Source of the DNA: Welwitschia mirabilis
Lineage: Eukaryota; Gnetophyta; Gnetopsida; Welwitschiales
Reading direction: 5' to 3'
NCBI GenBank assembly: GCA_051453625.1
Contig: JBOZIK010000001.1
Location: forward strand, 2,361,677 to 2,395,791
Length of the DNA: 34,115 bases
Shown here: one piece after another, positions 20,766 to 31,110 of the stretch
How the letters are laid out: each line of letters opens with the position of its first letter
Position numbering within the stretch: the stretch's first letter is position 1
Made by a program: the position numbers and the translations under genes
Notes under the pieces: generated by a model
What the model was told of the DNA's origin: nothing
The model's input: the letters and a program-made list of their open reading frames with translations, nothing else
Databases searched by the model: none

Positions 20766-21562
20766 AATGCCTTTAGTTACATAGGATTTAAGCTTTATAA
20801 GGTCCTTAGAAAGAATATAAAAAGAATAAATAGAGCTAAAAATTTTAAAATGGCTTATATCTAGAGGCAATTCATTCTAACATTGGAAAATTGATGGTAT
20901 AGGATTATTTAGAGGAGTTAGTTTGTTTAGGAATTTTATGATTGTATGCATATTTCTTTTCAAAGATGATGAACTCACATAATTCATCAATGTGTGATTC
21001 ATCTATTTAATAACATCATTTTATTAAGCGATATTAGGCATTATCAACTAGTGATGATGAACTTCATTTCCTTATAAAAATTCTTTAAATTTATAAAAAA
21101 TTTACTCAATATCATTATTACTTTAAAAAATAACAATTCTACATCTAGATTCTAATTCAAGTAGTTTCTTTCACTATTTTAACACTAAGATAATATATCA
21201 TTTTTATTTTAAAAATTCTACCTAAGTCATTTTAGTAAAATCATTAATGAATGTGATGTAGTATATACTACCGTTAGAAGTTATTATAACCATTGAATTA
21301 AAAATATTTATTTGAATAAGTTGTAATTTTCATGTGGACTTGAAAGTACTAAGCTTAAAGGTTTGCTAGTTAGCTTTTATTATAACCATTGAATTAAAAA
21401 TATTTATCTAAACAAGTTGTAATTTTCATGTGGACTTGAAAGTGCTAAGCTTAAAGGTTTGCTAGTTAGCTTGTCCATGATGCAAGCTTTATAGCTCAAA
21501 GGTTTAAACTAGAGTTTGGGGAAACCCTTTAAGTATGAAGTATAAATGCCTAATTTATCACC
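20766..21562 (-). pseudogene. copia GAG-pre-integrase and integrase remnant
   Basis: In element direction: LKGFPKLKFKPLSYKACIMD matches the end of the GAG-pre-integrase zinc domain; YYITFINDFTKMT matches the integrase catalytic core around the first Asp (usually TFIDDFSR; here an Asn-Asp pair); FKEFL and NEVHHH follow the second catalytic region; PLDISHFKIFSSI matches the HLRVFG segment after the core. Reading needs several frame changes and passes many stops. A 96-bp tandem duplication sits between the zinc domain and the core. Confidence 0.8.
21281..21472. repeat. 96-bp tandem duplication inside copia integrase
   Basis: 21281-21376 is repeated directly as 21377-21472 with four differences, all transitions. 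96 is a multiple of three, so the repeat by itself does not shift the frame. Confidence 0.95.
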
Positions 21563-21863
21563 ATGAATATGCCTAATATGATCATGTAAAATTGTTCTTT
21601 GATAGGATTAACTAAACCATTCAATGAAACTAATCATTAAGAGATACATTTACTTATTCATTCATCTCCATAACATTTATATTTATTTCCTATGTTATAA
21701 GTCTAATCGAATCATCATATAGCATACCTTGCATCATAAATAATGTATTTAAAGGATAAACTACTTATAGCATTTTATCAATAATCATTGTAAGAATGTT
21801 AAATCTCTAATTATTAACATAGAAAATGATAAATTTCATTTTAAGGTTGAAATGTAAAGAAAA

Positions 21864-21927
21864 TAAAAAAAGATAAAATATAAAAGATACGCTTATAAAA
21901 AAAGATAAAATATAAAAGATACGCTTA
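21864..21927. repeat. Perfect 32-bp tandem duplication in copia protease region
   Basis: 21864-21895 and 21896-21927 are identical (unit begins taaaaaaagataaaatat and ends gatacgctta). 32 is not a multiple of three, so it breaks the reading frame. Confidence 0.95.
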
Positions 21928-22140
21928 CTTTAATTTCATCCAAGCAATTTCTTTAATGGATTGTTTGGACTTAATTTCCATGATGAAAGCTCAAAAACTC
22001 TATATTTAAATATTTAAATAGAGAGTTTTTTGATGTCACATGTTTAGCTACACTTGTATTTATGATCCATGATGTAATTATTGAAGATATTAAATTGTTC
22101 ATCATTTCTTATATTTTGAGATCAATAGATTTGAGACTAC
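21880..22140 (-). pseudogene. copia aspartic protease remnant
   Basis: Minus-strand frame reads SWIINTSVAKHVTSKNSLF, corresponding to the W-x-x-D-T/S-G-A-x-x-H active-site segment of copia proteases. The catalytic Asp codon is now Asn and the following Gly is changed, so the site is dead. Downstream in the element the frame is interrupted by a perfect 32-bp tandem duplication. Confidence 0.7.
21993..22030. repeat. AT-rich hairpin
   Basis: aaaaactct at 21993-22001 faces agagttttt at 22022-22030, with a largely self-complementary tatttaaatatttaaata between. It lies within the copia protease region. Confidence 0.7.
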
Positions 22141-22339
22141 TTTTAATGCATTTAGTATTTCTTTTATAAAAATATTTTCTAGCAACATATCTTAATGGTC
22201 ATTTTCTTTCTCTAAATATAATGCAAAACGATCCTGAAAATCAATTTCCTTTACTATGTTCTTAGTAATTTTAAGTTGAAGTTGTTTTATTATGTTAATT
22301 AATTATATAATTTATACATTATTTAAACTTTTTTATATT

Positions 22340-23010
22340 TTTAGAATTTTCTATATATTTGATTATAGTATGATTCTTTTTACCATATCTTTCACAAACT
22401 AAATTGGATTTTGTAATATGATTTATTAAGAGAATTTTACATTTTGAACTCTACCTTAATCTTAGATTATGTTGTTTCTACCTCTATCTCTTCTTAATGT
22501 GTTAGAGGAATGATTGAAGTAATCTTTATGATTATCAACATTAAAATATAAATCATTACTATCACTTGTGATGGTAGTGTTAAAGTTATTATTACATNNN
22601 NNNNNNNNNNNNNNNNNNNNNNNNNNNNNNNNNNNNNNNNNNNNNNNNNNNNNNNNNNNNNNNNNNNNNNNNNNNNNNNNNNNNNNNNNNNNNNNNNNNN
22701 NNNNNNNNNNNNNNNNNNNNNNNNNNNNNNNNNNNNNNNNNTTTTATAATTACAATTAATAATCTATTTGATTGGTCTTAATATGTTGATTATTTTATGA
22801 GCCTTACCATATTACATCTATAATTCATTTGTTTTTCTCACTAAATGGAGAAATTCTAGATTGGATTTAGAATCAAGATTTTTTCTTAGAACTTTCATAA
22901 CTAAACATGTTATATCATGTGGATTCTCATTAATCAAGCCATGTAAGTTGTATTCAATGTAGATTAAGATACATACATTGATTTTATAAACATCCTTATT
23001 CACTTTATAA
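22340..23010 (-). pseudogene. copia gag remnant with zinc knuckle
   Basis: In minus orientation, about 22345-22410 reads CERYGKKNHTIIKY, which keeps the spacing of the CX2CX4HX4C nucleic-acid-binding knuckle of gag but with Tyr at the second and fourth zinc positions, each one base away from a Cys codon. Upstream in the element (23003-22818) the frame contains VMKVLRKNLDSKSN, resembling the KVLRSLPxKF stretch of copia gag (UBN2 family). The two parts are separated by the N gap 22598-22741. Not functional as read. Confidence 0.6.
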
Positions 23011-23040
23011 GATTTATTATTTATTTAGCTTAGTAAAAGA

Positions 23041-23598
23041 GTTTTATAATGATTCCTCTAAGCATTCTCAAACTTAAATGCTATTTTGAAACCTATTAAT
23101 TAGACATCCAAATTTTTATTTCTATAAAGCATTCTTTTATCATTTTATTTCAAGTTACTAAACATATTACCTAGGAGGAGGACTTTAAAACTTAATTACC
23201 ATTAAGAGTACATTGATCCAAACCTATAAAATCTTATAGCATTAAAAAGAATCTCTATGACCAAGATATACACAAAGTACCACTAAAAGGTCATGGAATA
23301 TTTAAATATCTTATAAAGAAATGTATATATTTTAGCTTTTAAGGCTCTAAGAATTAGTTAAACTTTGTTGAGCATAAAATAAGTCTTTGTTAATATACAT
23401 AGCTAAAAATTCATTCTTATAATGGGTTGTAATAAAGAAATAAACTTTATATGTAAAAGGTGTCACCCTTGCATGTAAAAGGTATGGCCAATATACTAGA
23501 GATGTTTAAAAACTAGAAATGCTATGAAAATTAGTATAATTTAATTGAAACTAGTGTGGATAAAACTTACATGATGCAGATATGCATAAAAAGAAGGC

Positions 23599-23602
<4 letters not shown>
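23041..23602. other. Flank of copia element, no gene recognised
   Basis: Expected place of the 5' end and LTR of the minus-strand copia element, but no primer-binding site or LTR end was found. Confidence 0.4.

Positions 23603-23674
<72 letters not shown>
23603..23674 (+). repeat. Compound microsatellite (AT)15(AG)21
   Basis: Uninterrupted AT dinucleotides at 23603-23632 followed directly by AG dinucleotides at 23633-23674. The apparent reading frame here is a product of the repeat. Confidence 0.98.
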
Positions 23675-23677
<3 letters not shown>

Positions 23678-24559
23678 TAAAGATATTATATATCAACCAT
23701 TTCTTCGTAAAAAAATAAAAATAAGAAAGAATTTATGAAATCATTCCTGACCTATAATTTTATTTAAAAAATTTAAAATTAAAGAAAAAAATGTAGAACT
23801 ATAGATTCAATAATGATAGAGAAATATTCCTCTAATAACATTTAAAAGAAAAATATAAAATTATTTTAATGTAATATAGTATAAATCCCAAAAACACTGT
23901 TATAAGTATATATTTAGTGAGGAGTATACAATAAATAAGAAATATGTAGGAAAAAAAGTACAATGCTTACAAATTAAATTTTCTTTTAATATATCTTCGA
24001 TGAGCTCTTCTTAATAGAGGCATCCAAAAGCCTCACTTAGCTTTTATCACTTTGATCAGTTTAATTATTAGTAACCTTTAATAAAAATTACAAGTAAGAA
24101 AAGATATTGCACAAGAAATATTCTCCTCAAGTTCCCTACAAAAGGCTTCTTTTAAGCTTCTAACTCCAATATCTCAAAGTTCTTCTTTCTTAACTCTAAC
24201 TCACAAAGTATACCCTTCATCTTGATACACACTATAATATATAATACTTTAAGAATTATCTTAATCATGAAGGAATCCTCTAATGATAGACTCTTATATG
24301 TTTTAACAAAAATAACTTCTAAACATAACATACTTCTTATGCCTAGATTTCCTCTGAACATAACATATTCCTTACACCTAGACTCTATACCTAGATTTTC
24401 TTTAAAAATGCTAATTTAAATAACTTCACATGATGCCTATGTGTAATTACACATAGTTCTTACATGGAAATTACACATGAAAATTTTTCCCATACAAATA
24501 CACTTAAAACTTAGTAAATAGATTCTTAACCAAAACACATTATTTATTTTTATTTTTTA
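23675..24559. other. Probable 3' region of the chromovirus, unresolved
   Basis: In minus orientation this follows the chromodomain and could hold the polypurine tract and LTR. The short overlapping frames at 24152-24419 have no recognisable domain. It also contains two copies of ct(a/g)aacataacatactt-like sequence 35 bp apart at about 24319-24388. Confidence 0.4.
24437..24456. repeat. Perfect 20-bp palindrome
   Basis: ctatgtgtaattacacatag equals its own reverse complement; a partial echo (attacacatg) follows at 24470. Confidence 0.95.
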
Positions 24560-25230
24560 AGGATGCTCCTACATCATTCTTCATACTTGAAAGTGAGCTA
24601 TTACAAGAAAGGGATTTCTCTTTTAGTGGACTTTTGCAACTTATTGTTAGGTAGTTATCCTCTACAATCTAAATTGCATCATCTAGGCAATATTGTAGTA
24701 ATAAGTACTCCTTATACACCTTCCTCCATTTCTGCTTCTTACAAATTTTAAGAATTATTGTTCTTTCATTCACCTTGTACTTTCTTTGTTTAACTTTTGT
24801 AGCTCTACAATCCAATATTTATCTCAATAGATTCTTCATAATACTCCACTAGTTTATTAACATTTAACATAGGTGAAATATCCATATTTTTTAGAATATT
24901 TAATTGGTTAGAATTTGGTGAAATATTGTTCACAATTATGGATGGACAAACCCTTCAAAATTTGAGCTTGTTATATGTGCATGTGAGAAATGTTTTCTCT
25001 TGTAGTTATATCACCACTATGTCATCCTCCAACTCCACATATCTTCTTTACTTGTTAGTTACATCAATAAGCTCAAAATTTAATGCTTTCAAATATTTCC
25101 ATACATATTAATTTTATTCGCATAATCCTCTATCATTACTAAAGGTTTTAATATATCATGCAATAGATTTAGCATCCTTAGGTGATATATATTAACCCAC
25201 TTTATTTTGATAACTTAGACTTCTCAAATC
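24560..25230 (-). pseudogene. Ty3/gypsy chromovirus integrase C-terminus and chromodomain
   Basis: In minus orientation from 25230: KDAKSIA, then RRYVELEDDIVVI and LQEKTFLTCTYNKLKF correspond to the ADKHRRxVxFxxGDxVMVxLxxERFPxGxYxKL stretch of plant chromovirus integrases; MDISPMLNVNKLVEYYEES matches the ISPxFNVxDLxxY motif at the end of the GPY/F module. Next, KVYKEYLLLQYCLDDAIQIV resembles a chromodomain (xxYxEYLVKWxxxxxxDATWxxE) with its aromatic-cage Trp positions lost. Several stops fall at apparent Gln codons. The rest of the integrase, the RT and gag are missing: the fragment ends within a few bases of the SIRE LTR at 25234. The chromodomain normally guides integration to chromatin. 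Confidence 0.8.
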
Positions 25231-25286
25231 TAGTGTTGTATGTATGTAGGAAATAAAGACAATAAAGAAGCATTTAAGTTGATTAA

Positions 25287-25491
25287 AGACATCCATAAAG
25301 TTAGAAGATGTCTAGAGACTTAAAGACATCTATGAAATGTGAATATGTTTATACATTGTAAAGATGTCTACATAGGTTGAAGATGTCTTGGCTAAATTAT
25401 AAGAGCTTAATAGAGGATGTCCACTAGAAGATAAGAACAGTGCAATAGAACTAAAACTAGAAGGGGATCTTAGTATAGATTGAAGATGTCT
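25287..25491. promoter_or_regulatory. Array of AGATGTCT/AGACATCT motifs in LTR
   Basis: Seven related octamers: AGACATCC 25287, AGATGTCT 25306, AGACATCT 25324, AGATGTCT 25362, AGATGTCT 25381, GGATGTCC 25415, AGATGTCT 25484. AGATGTCT and AGACATCT are the two products expected from deamination of one palindrome, AGACGTCT, whose ACGT core is of the type bound by plant bZIP factors. A role as an LTR enhancer is inferred. Confidence 0.6.
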
Positions 25492-26281
25492 CCAATTGTA
25501 GAAAACATATACAATACTTAAAGATATAACTTTTAAAGATAAGATACTATCTCATAACAGAAAATAAAATAGATGTTTCAAGTATTAAATCAAGCTATAT
25601 AAGTGATTTCCCTATTGCTTGCATGATGGATCTAGTCATTTTACATGTCTTTTAAGCTATTTTACATACTAAATCTAACCATTTTTAATGCGACACAATC
25701 CATTTAGAGAAGAATCAATAACTAGGGTAAATCAAAGCTTAATAAATAATATATGAATGTGATCTAACATGACAAGTAGTACCAGATGAAATATGTTATA
25801 TTTTCTCTTTGAATGTACTTTAGAATAGATTAGACAAATCATCTTTAGTAAAAGGTATGATTGAACTCATCACCAAAATGATAGATTAGAAGTAAATCTT
25901 GTAGTAAAGATACAACATCATGGGATGAATTCAAAAATAAGTGAAGGCATCATTAAGAAGAAACTAGACCACTTCCAAACCATGAAGAAAGGAACAAATA
26001 CAATTAGTAATATATTTCTATATTTTTCTTTATTTTCTTCTTAGGCAAGTATTTCTTAGGCTTTGAGTTGTTCTACATATCTTGTACTAGCTTACTCTCT
26101 TTATAATTTATTATACTATATTTGTAAAAATTTTATTTTGTTATAATTTAATATTATTCCAAATATAGCTATCATTGTATATCAACCCACATGGGGATTT
26201 GTGTTCTCAGGCTTTGTTAAAGATTTTAAGTTGTAATTATGGCCTTTGAGGATTTTTGTATGCTTTTGTAAGAGAAACTAT

Positions 26282-26428
26282 TTAATTATAAGGTTATCAA
26301 TAAGTCTAAAACCATTATTTCATTGTAAAATTAGTCACAAACGTAAAACCACTAGTTGATTATAAGGTTAATGATAAGCCTAAAACCATAGTCTATTGTA
26401 AAGTTAGGGATGAATCTTAAATCACATA
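26282..26428 (+). repeat. Four-copy 36-37-bp array in LTR
   Basis: Diverged copies start at 26282, 26319, 26356 and 26392; each carries att(a/g)taa(g/a)(g/a)tta followed about 12 bases later by taaaacca or a variant. Copies 1 and 3 are most alike, as are 2 and 4. Confidence 0.75.
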
Positions 26429-26640
26429 TTTGTGGAAGGAATAACATATAGAGGTTTTCAAGTTTTAACCTGTTAAATGTGGACTACCAAGTTTAAGAAG
26501 CCATGTTATCTAATAAGAGTTTTTATTTCTAAGTTTTTAGTTTCCTTGTTACTTATTTTTGGTTGTTGAATTTTGTTATTAGTATAAATGTTTTTTGGGA
26601 ATTCATTCACCCCTTCCCTTTGAGTTAAATAATTTACAAG

Positions 26641-26651
26641 TGGTATCAGAG
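26641..26651 (+). promoter_or_regulatory. Primer-binding site (initiator tRNA-Met)
   Basis: TGGTATCAGAG immediately after LTR end ...ACA plus AG, the usual arrangement in plant copia elements. Confidence 0.9.
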
Positions 26652-26663
26652 TAGGTACTCATG

Positions 26664-27620
26664 AAAATGTGTAACAAACTTGAGTAAAATATAATAAAGG
26701 AGTTCTTAACTATTAGAGGTCTACTCTTTAATGAGACTATAACTATGTCTATTAAAAATGAGGATTTAGATCTACTTGAAGTATTTGTATTTTGAAATGG
26801 GGTAGGCTAGAAAATATAAATATGTAACATCATATAAGATAGTAAAAAATATACATTTATGTATTACCATGCTAAAGGATAGAAAAACCTAAATAGATAA
26901 AAAGAAGAAGGCATATATGTGGAAAGGAAGTTTGGGATCTTTTAGAAGGTTTTTATAAAGGCATATTAGTAATTAAGTAATCCAAGTTACTGGTGTTAAT
27001 AAATCAATTTAAGAATCTCAAAGTGAATAAAGGTGGAATAATACATAAATAGTTTACTAGAGGAATCAACATTGTGAATGAAATTCATGGAATTAATGGA
27101 GATCTACTAGAAGAGAAGGTGATCAAAAATATTATTTAGATTACTCATTCTAGTTTAAATACAAAAACCATCACTATGGAGGAATCGAGGAACTTTATTA
27201 TAATTAAATTCAAAGAATTATAAAGTAGCTTAATAGCATATGAAATGAACATAATTGAAGATGAGATCATCAAAGAAAAGACTATAACACTCTTACTAAA
27301 TAAGACATTGAGGAATTATAGTAAAGAAAGATCTATAGTTGCATTAGATAATGACTTAGATAATGATGATGAATATGAACTTTCCTTAATCTATGAAATA
27401 ATAAAACAACTACTATTTAAATGAAATAGAAGAAGAAAAAAATAAATAAAGACAACCAAACCCACAAGGCAAAGATAAGAGTAAAGGTAAGAACATTGAG
27501 TTCTATAAAATTAATTTTTTAGATATAGAATGTTGGAATTCTAGGAGTAGAGGCCATCTTGCCTCAAATTATCTAAGTACTAATACAAGACAAGAAAACA
27601 CAGAAATACAAAAGGAATAA
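26664..27620 (+). pseudogene. SIRE-like gag remnant
   Basis: Early part reads LLFNETITMSIKNEDLDLLE, resembling the PLFxGxNYxxWKxRM...DxDLWE opening of copia gag. About 27053-27290 contains FTRGINIVNEIHGINGD, EEKVIKNII and SLIAYEMNIIEDE, matching the UBN2-type gag core (F...I..LK..G....E..V.KIL...SL..YE). At about 27530-27570 a decayed zinc knuckle (ECWNSRSRGHLASN) keeps one Cys and the Gly-His. Stops and frameshifts throughout. Confidence 0.8.
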
Positions 27621-28359
27621 TAAAACCCTATACATTAGTTGAAATGATGACAATAAAGTTATAGAGGATTAAAAAAGTTCTTACCTATCATTCATGGAAG
27701 TTACCCATGAAATAAAAGACTTAAATTTATAGATATAATGATCTTAATAACTTGAATTATGAAGAATATGAGCTCATACTTCAACGAATGTATGAATTAA
27801 TATTTGAAAGATTTGTTAATATTTAAAAATTACATACTAAATGAAAAAGATGTTTCATAACTGTAAATTAGCCTATGAATTAAAAAAGAAAACTCTTATT
27901 CCAAGCTAAAAAATGAAAATATTTCTCTTAAAAGATTGGTAAAGTAAGTACTAAGTTAGATAAAGTAAAATAGAATATGCAGGATGCCAAATTTATTAAT
28001 GAAAGATTGATCCAAGGAAAGAGAACAATGCTTTTAAGGAAGAATAATGCTTCTACAAATCAACCTCAAAAGGACTCACAAAATGTTTTCACACATTAGA
28101 AATACAAAATAAGCTATGAATATTTGTTACATTCAAATAATATGATTTGTTTTTATTTTCATAAAAAATTGCTTTATAAAAGGTATTATCCATTACTTTG
28201 TCATCAACATTATTGCATTAAAGTTTAGAAAGAAAAAGAAAGATGGATAAATAAATTTGTCTTTAAAAATAATATTAAGAAGGTGTCAAATAAAATTAAT
28301 AGAGATCTTATTGCTTAAATAGAATTTCAAGATATAAAAAGAGTATTTAGTACATTAAA
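27621..28359 (+). pseudogene. SIRE gag-protease spacer, decayed
   Basis: Lys-, Asn- and Leu-rich broken frames (LKNENISLKRLVK, LLRKNNASTN) consistent with the long coiled-coil-like spacer of this lineage. No distinct domain visible. Confidence 0.45.
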
Positions 28360-28570
28360 AGTGGTTTTTCAAGGCATATAATAGGTAATAAATCACTATT
28401 CAATAGTTTGATTGAGTACGATTATAGAGTAGCATCATTTAGAAACTACATTAAAGAATTAATCAACAACATAGGCATAATCAGAGGCAGTAACATTTTA
28501 AGGATAAATAATGTCTTTTATGTGATGGATTATTACATAATATTTTAGGTATAAGTTAGTTATGTAAATC
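28360..28570 (+). pseudogene. SIRE-like protease remnant
   Basis: Reads IIGNKSLFNSLIEYDYRVAS then NNIGIIRGSN and INNVFYV, matching the HMTGDKSxFxSL...GxVxFGDN...GIG...NVxxV pattern after the protease active site. The DSGxS catalytic segment itself is not readable. Confidence 0.7.
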
Positions 28571-28724
28571 TAACTCTAATATAAAGTTTTAAAAAGTTAG
28601 CTATAGTGTAATGGATAACACTTTTAGTAAAATGTTGTTTTCTGGTCAGAGAAAGGTCAATGTATATGTTACATCTCTTGTTAACATTACAAACAAGAAT
28701 ATGAGATATTTTATTATTATAATG

Positions 28725-29740
28725 AATGAACTGAGGATGTGACATAAGAATCTACAACATGTAAAGATGAAATTAATGAAAACCTTATCCATCAAATAAC
28801 TTGTAAAAGGTATTCCTAAGTTTAAAAGCTTTGATCACTTAGTATGTGATTCTTTCTTAGAGGGGAAAAAAAAACAAGGATAAGATTCAATAATAAAAAT
28901 TTTATTCACACTTCTTGTCCACTATATTTAGTACATTTAGATTTGAGAGAACCTTCACAAACTAAAATCTTAGAAAATAAAATATATTACCTAATTTTAG
29001 TTGATGATTTTTTTAGATTTACATGCATAACCTTCCTTGGTTACAAGGATGAGGATTTTAATAGTTTTACTAATTTATGCAATACATTGTAGAATGGAAA
29101 AGGATATCATGTCAAATAATGGTAAAGCATTTCAAAATTCTTGATGTATTGAATTTTGTGAACAACATGGGATTAATCATTAGTTTTATATACCAAGAAT
29201 TCCATAGACAAATGAAGTAGTAGAGTGAAAAAGTTAAAATCTAAATAAAATGACTAGAACCATGACACATGATCAAAAGGTAGTACATCATTTTTGGATA
29301 GAAGTATTCTACACCACATGTTACATATAGAACAAAGTATTAGAAAGATCATTTATTAAAAGAAACTTCTTATGAGTTTTAGCATGGTGCAAAACTTCTC
29401 ATAAATCAAATGTTTTATTCTAAATGAAAAGAAACAATTACAAAAATTTGATGTTAATGCCAATAAAGATATAGTTCTTGTTATTATACATTTAGCAAGT
29501 CTTATAAAACATTTAAAATACATATTCTAACTTTAGAAGAAACCTTTAATGTATGGATGAATGATAATTGTATAGGATAATGATGAATAAAAGGTTTAAA
29601 GAAAGAAATATACTTTAGAAAAATAAGATGAATTAAATAAAGGAATAAAGAGACATAATGAATAGAATAAACCAAAATCTCAAAAGAAAAGATGGATGGA
29701 GATAGCACATTCTCCAAGAGACATCATTGAAAGCCTACAA
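28725..29740 (+). pseudogene. SIRE-like integrase remnant
   Basis: HKNLQHVKMKLM (28739 on; a TGA occupies the Trp codon of WHKRLGH) and FDHLVCDSFLEGKKK match the HHCC zinc domain. LVHLDLREP and YYLILVDDFFRFTCITFLGY (28926-29040) match the catalytic core up to the first two motifs; one frame runs from 28733 past 29090. Then FCEQHGI, PRIP-TNEVVE (Gln codons now stops) and MTRTMTHDQKVVHHFW match the third motif region. HSPRDIIE near 29707 marks the segment just before RT. Not functional. Confidence 0.9.
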
Positions 29741-29760
29741 AGTGAATTAAATACTATAAG

Positions 29761-30538
29761 ACTAATAAAGATCACTATGAATATGCTACCTACAAATTTA
29801 TAGTGGAATGTGACATCTTAACAAATGATAATGATGATAAAGCCTAGTTGATAAATATACAAAAGTAAATAGTCATGTGATGAGAGTTGGGGACTAGAAA
29901 TTTTCCAAATCGGTAAATGGAAGAGATGAGCTCTTATGTTAACTATATTAATTTACATTATCACATATTACTTTACTAGAGTTGTTTTGCATCTATCTAG
30001 GATAATCATGCATAAAATATCATTAGAAACATTGTTTAATACCTTTTTTATGTAGACATGTCCAATAACAGTATATGTCTACTTGTAGTACATGTCTAGA
30101 TTTAAAATAAATGAAACACTTAGTATCATTCTTTCATAGGTATGTATGAGGTAAATTAATCAAAAAATAGAAGACTATTATACTTGCAAAGAAAATTCAA
30201 ACAAAAGAGAATCAACAGTTAAGATAAAGAAAGTGATCTTCAATTAGTAATGCAAGAGAATGGAAATGCTCCAAGGATCCAATGATTCATCCATCTCTCC
30301 TCCTTTGCTTCAATTATTTCTATGTCTAAAACATACACTAAATTGTCAAGTCATTAAGGCTCTGCATGAAGGCATAATCTCATCCACTACATGAGTGTTG
30401 ATGAGTTAGCCATTTATAACCATGAAAAATATGAAGAAAAGTGCATAAGATTCATCAAACAAGAGGCACTATGAATCACAAAAGTAACTTTAGACAACTG
30501 AAAAATTTGAAAGAACTCAATAATTAAGTAAGCTTTAT
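29761..30538. other. Sequence beyond the SIRE truncation, unclassified
   Basis: No RT or RNase H similarity, and no continuation of the chromovirus integrase on the minus strand, which would be expected if the SIRE element had simply inserted there. Confidence 0.5.
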
Positions 30539-30680
30539 CTAAATATTGCTGATACTACTTTACTATGCATTAACAATAAGAGGATAAAACCTACTTTAAG
30601 AAGTAGTTCTACCTAAATATTACTAATACAAATTAAAATTATGCATTAACAATAAAAGGATTTAAACTAATTATTTATTA
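30539..30680 (+). repeat. Imperfect 74-bp tandem duplication
   Basis: ctaaatattgctgatact...atgcattaacaataagagga from 30539 recurs as ctaaatattactaataca...atgcattaacaataaaagga from 30613. Confidence 0.8.
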
Positions 30681-30900
30681 AAACCAAAAGATATACATTA
30701 CATTAATAAAGGAGAAAAAGAAGAATAACTCCTCAACTAGCCTTGAGCATTCTGCCCCCAAGAAAGAGTATTAGAACATCATGATGTCTAATTCTTTAAG
30801 TTTTTCCCAAGTTTTCCAACTAAAAAATGAATATAATGAAGGATTTAAGGCCCTTTTATTAGAAGAGATGGGGGTTGAGGAGTGGTTACAAGCTCTTGAC

Positions 30901-31110
30901 TTATGGCATTAAGTAGAATCTTCATCATTTAGCATTAAGTAGAATATTTTGTCTTATAACATTTGGTGGAGATTACCTTGTAGCATTAGGTAGATAAGAT
31001 TTTGTCCTCTAGCATTAAGTAGAATTATTTGTCATTTAGGATTTGATGAAGGTTGTCTTATAGCATTTGGTGGAGATCTTCATGTAGTATTTGGTGGAAT
31101 CTTTGTCATG
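30901..31110 (+). repeat. Eight-unit minisatellite, 24-29 bp units
   Basis: Units begin (t)tagcatt(a/t)(a/g)g(t)(a/g)ga: ggcattaagtagaat, agcattaagtagaat, aacatttggtggaga, agcattaggtagata, agcattaagtagaat, aggatttgatgaagg, agcatttggtggaga, agtatttggtggaat. Two subtypes, aagtag and tggtgg, are interspersed. No coding role seen. Confidence 0.9.

Larger units (their letters stand above)
18745..23040 (-). mobile_element. Ty1/copia retrotransposon interior, decayed
   Basis: Domains appear in Ty1/copia order on the minus strand: gag with zinc knuckle, protease, GAG-pre-integrase and integrase, reverse transcriptase, RNase H. The integrase-before-RT order separates it from Ty3/gypsy. The interior is about 4.3 kb, near the normal length, but carries many stops, frameshifts, a 144-base N gap in gag and two tandem duplications. 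Convincing LTRs were not found on either side; repeat Y at 17752-18120 is a candidate on the left. Confidence 0.9.
25234..26638 (+). repeat. SIRE-like 5' LTR (~1.4 kb)
   Basis: Starts TGTTGTATG and ends TTTACA, two bases before the primer-binding site. It contains the decayed ACGT-core array (25287-25491), a four-copy 36-37-bp repeat (26282-26428) and, near the end, cattcaccccttccctttgag, a pyrimidine-rich stretch typical of this lineage. The start is inferred from the first suitable TG after the chromovirus similarity ends. Confidence 0.7.
25234..29760 (+). mobile_element. SIRE/Maximus-like Ty1/copia element, 3'-truncated
   Basis: Long 5' LTR (25234-26638), tRNA-Met primer site, gag, a spacer, protease, GAG-pre-integrase and integrase, all in plus orientation. 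The similarity fades at about 29760, just after the post-integrase HSPRDII segment (SHPxxxIIG in the family), so the RT, RNase H, polypurine tract and 3' LTR are absent. The protease and integrase read most like the SIRE/Maximus lineage. The LTR start abuts a chromovirus fragment on the opposite strand. Confidence 0.85.

Noticed and set aside
23556-23738. Plus-strand frame with IYIYIY and ERERER runs
   Set aside because: Direct translation of the AT/AG microsatellite.
29502-29717. 71-residue minus-strand frame
   Set aside because: Opposite strand of the SIRE post-integrase region.
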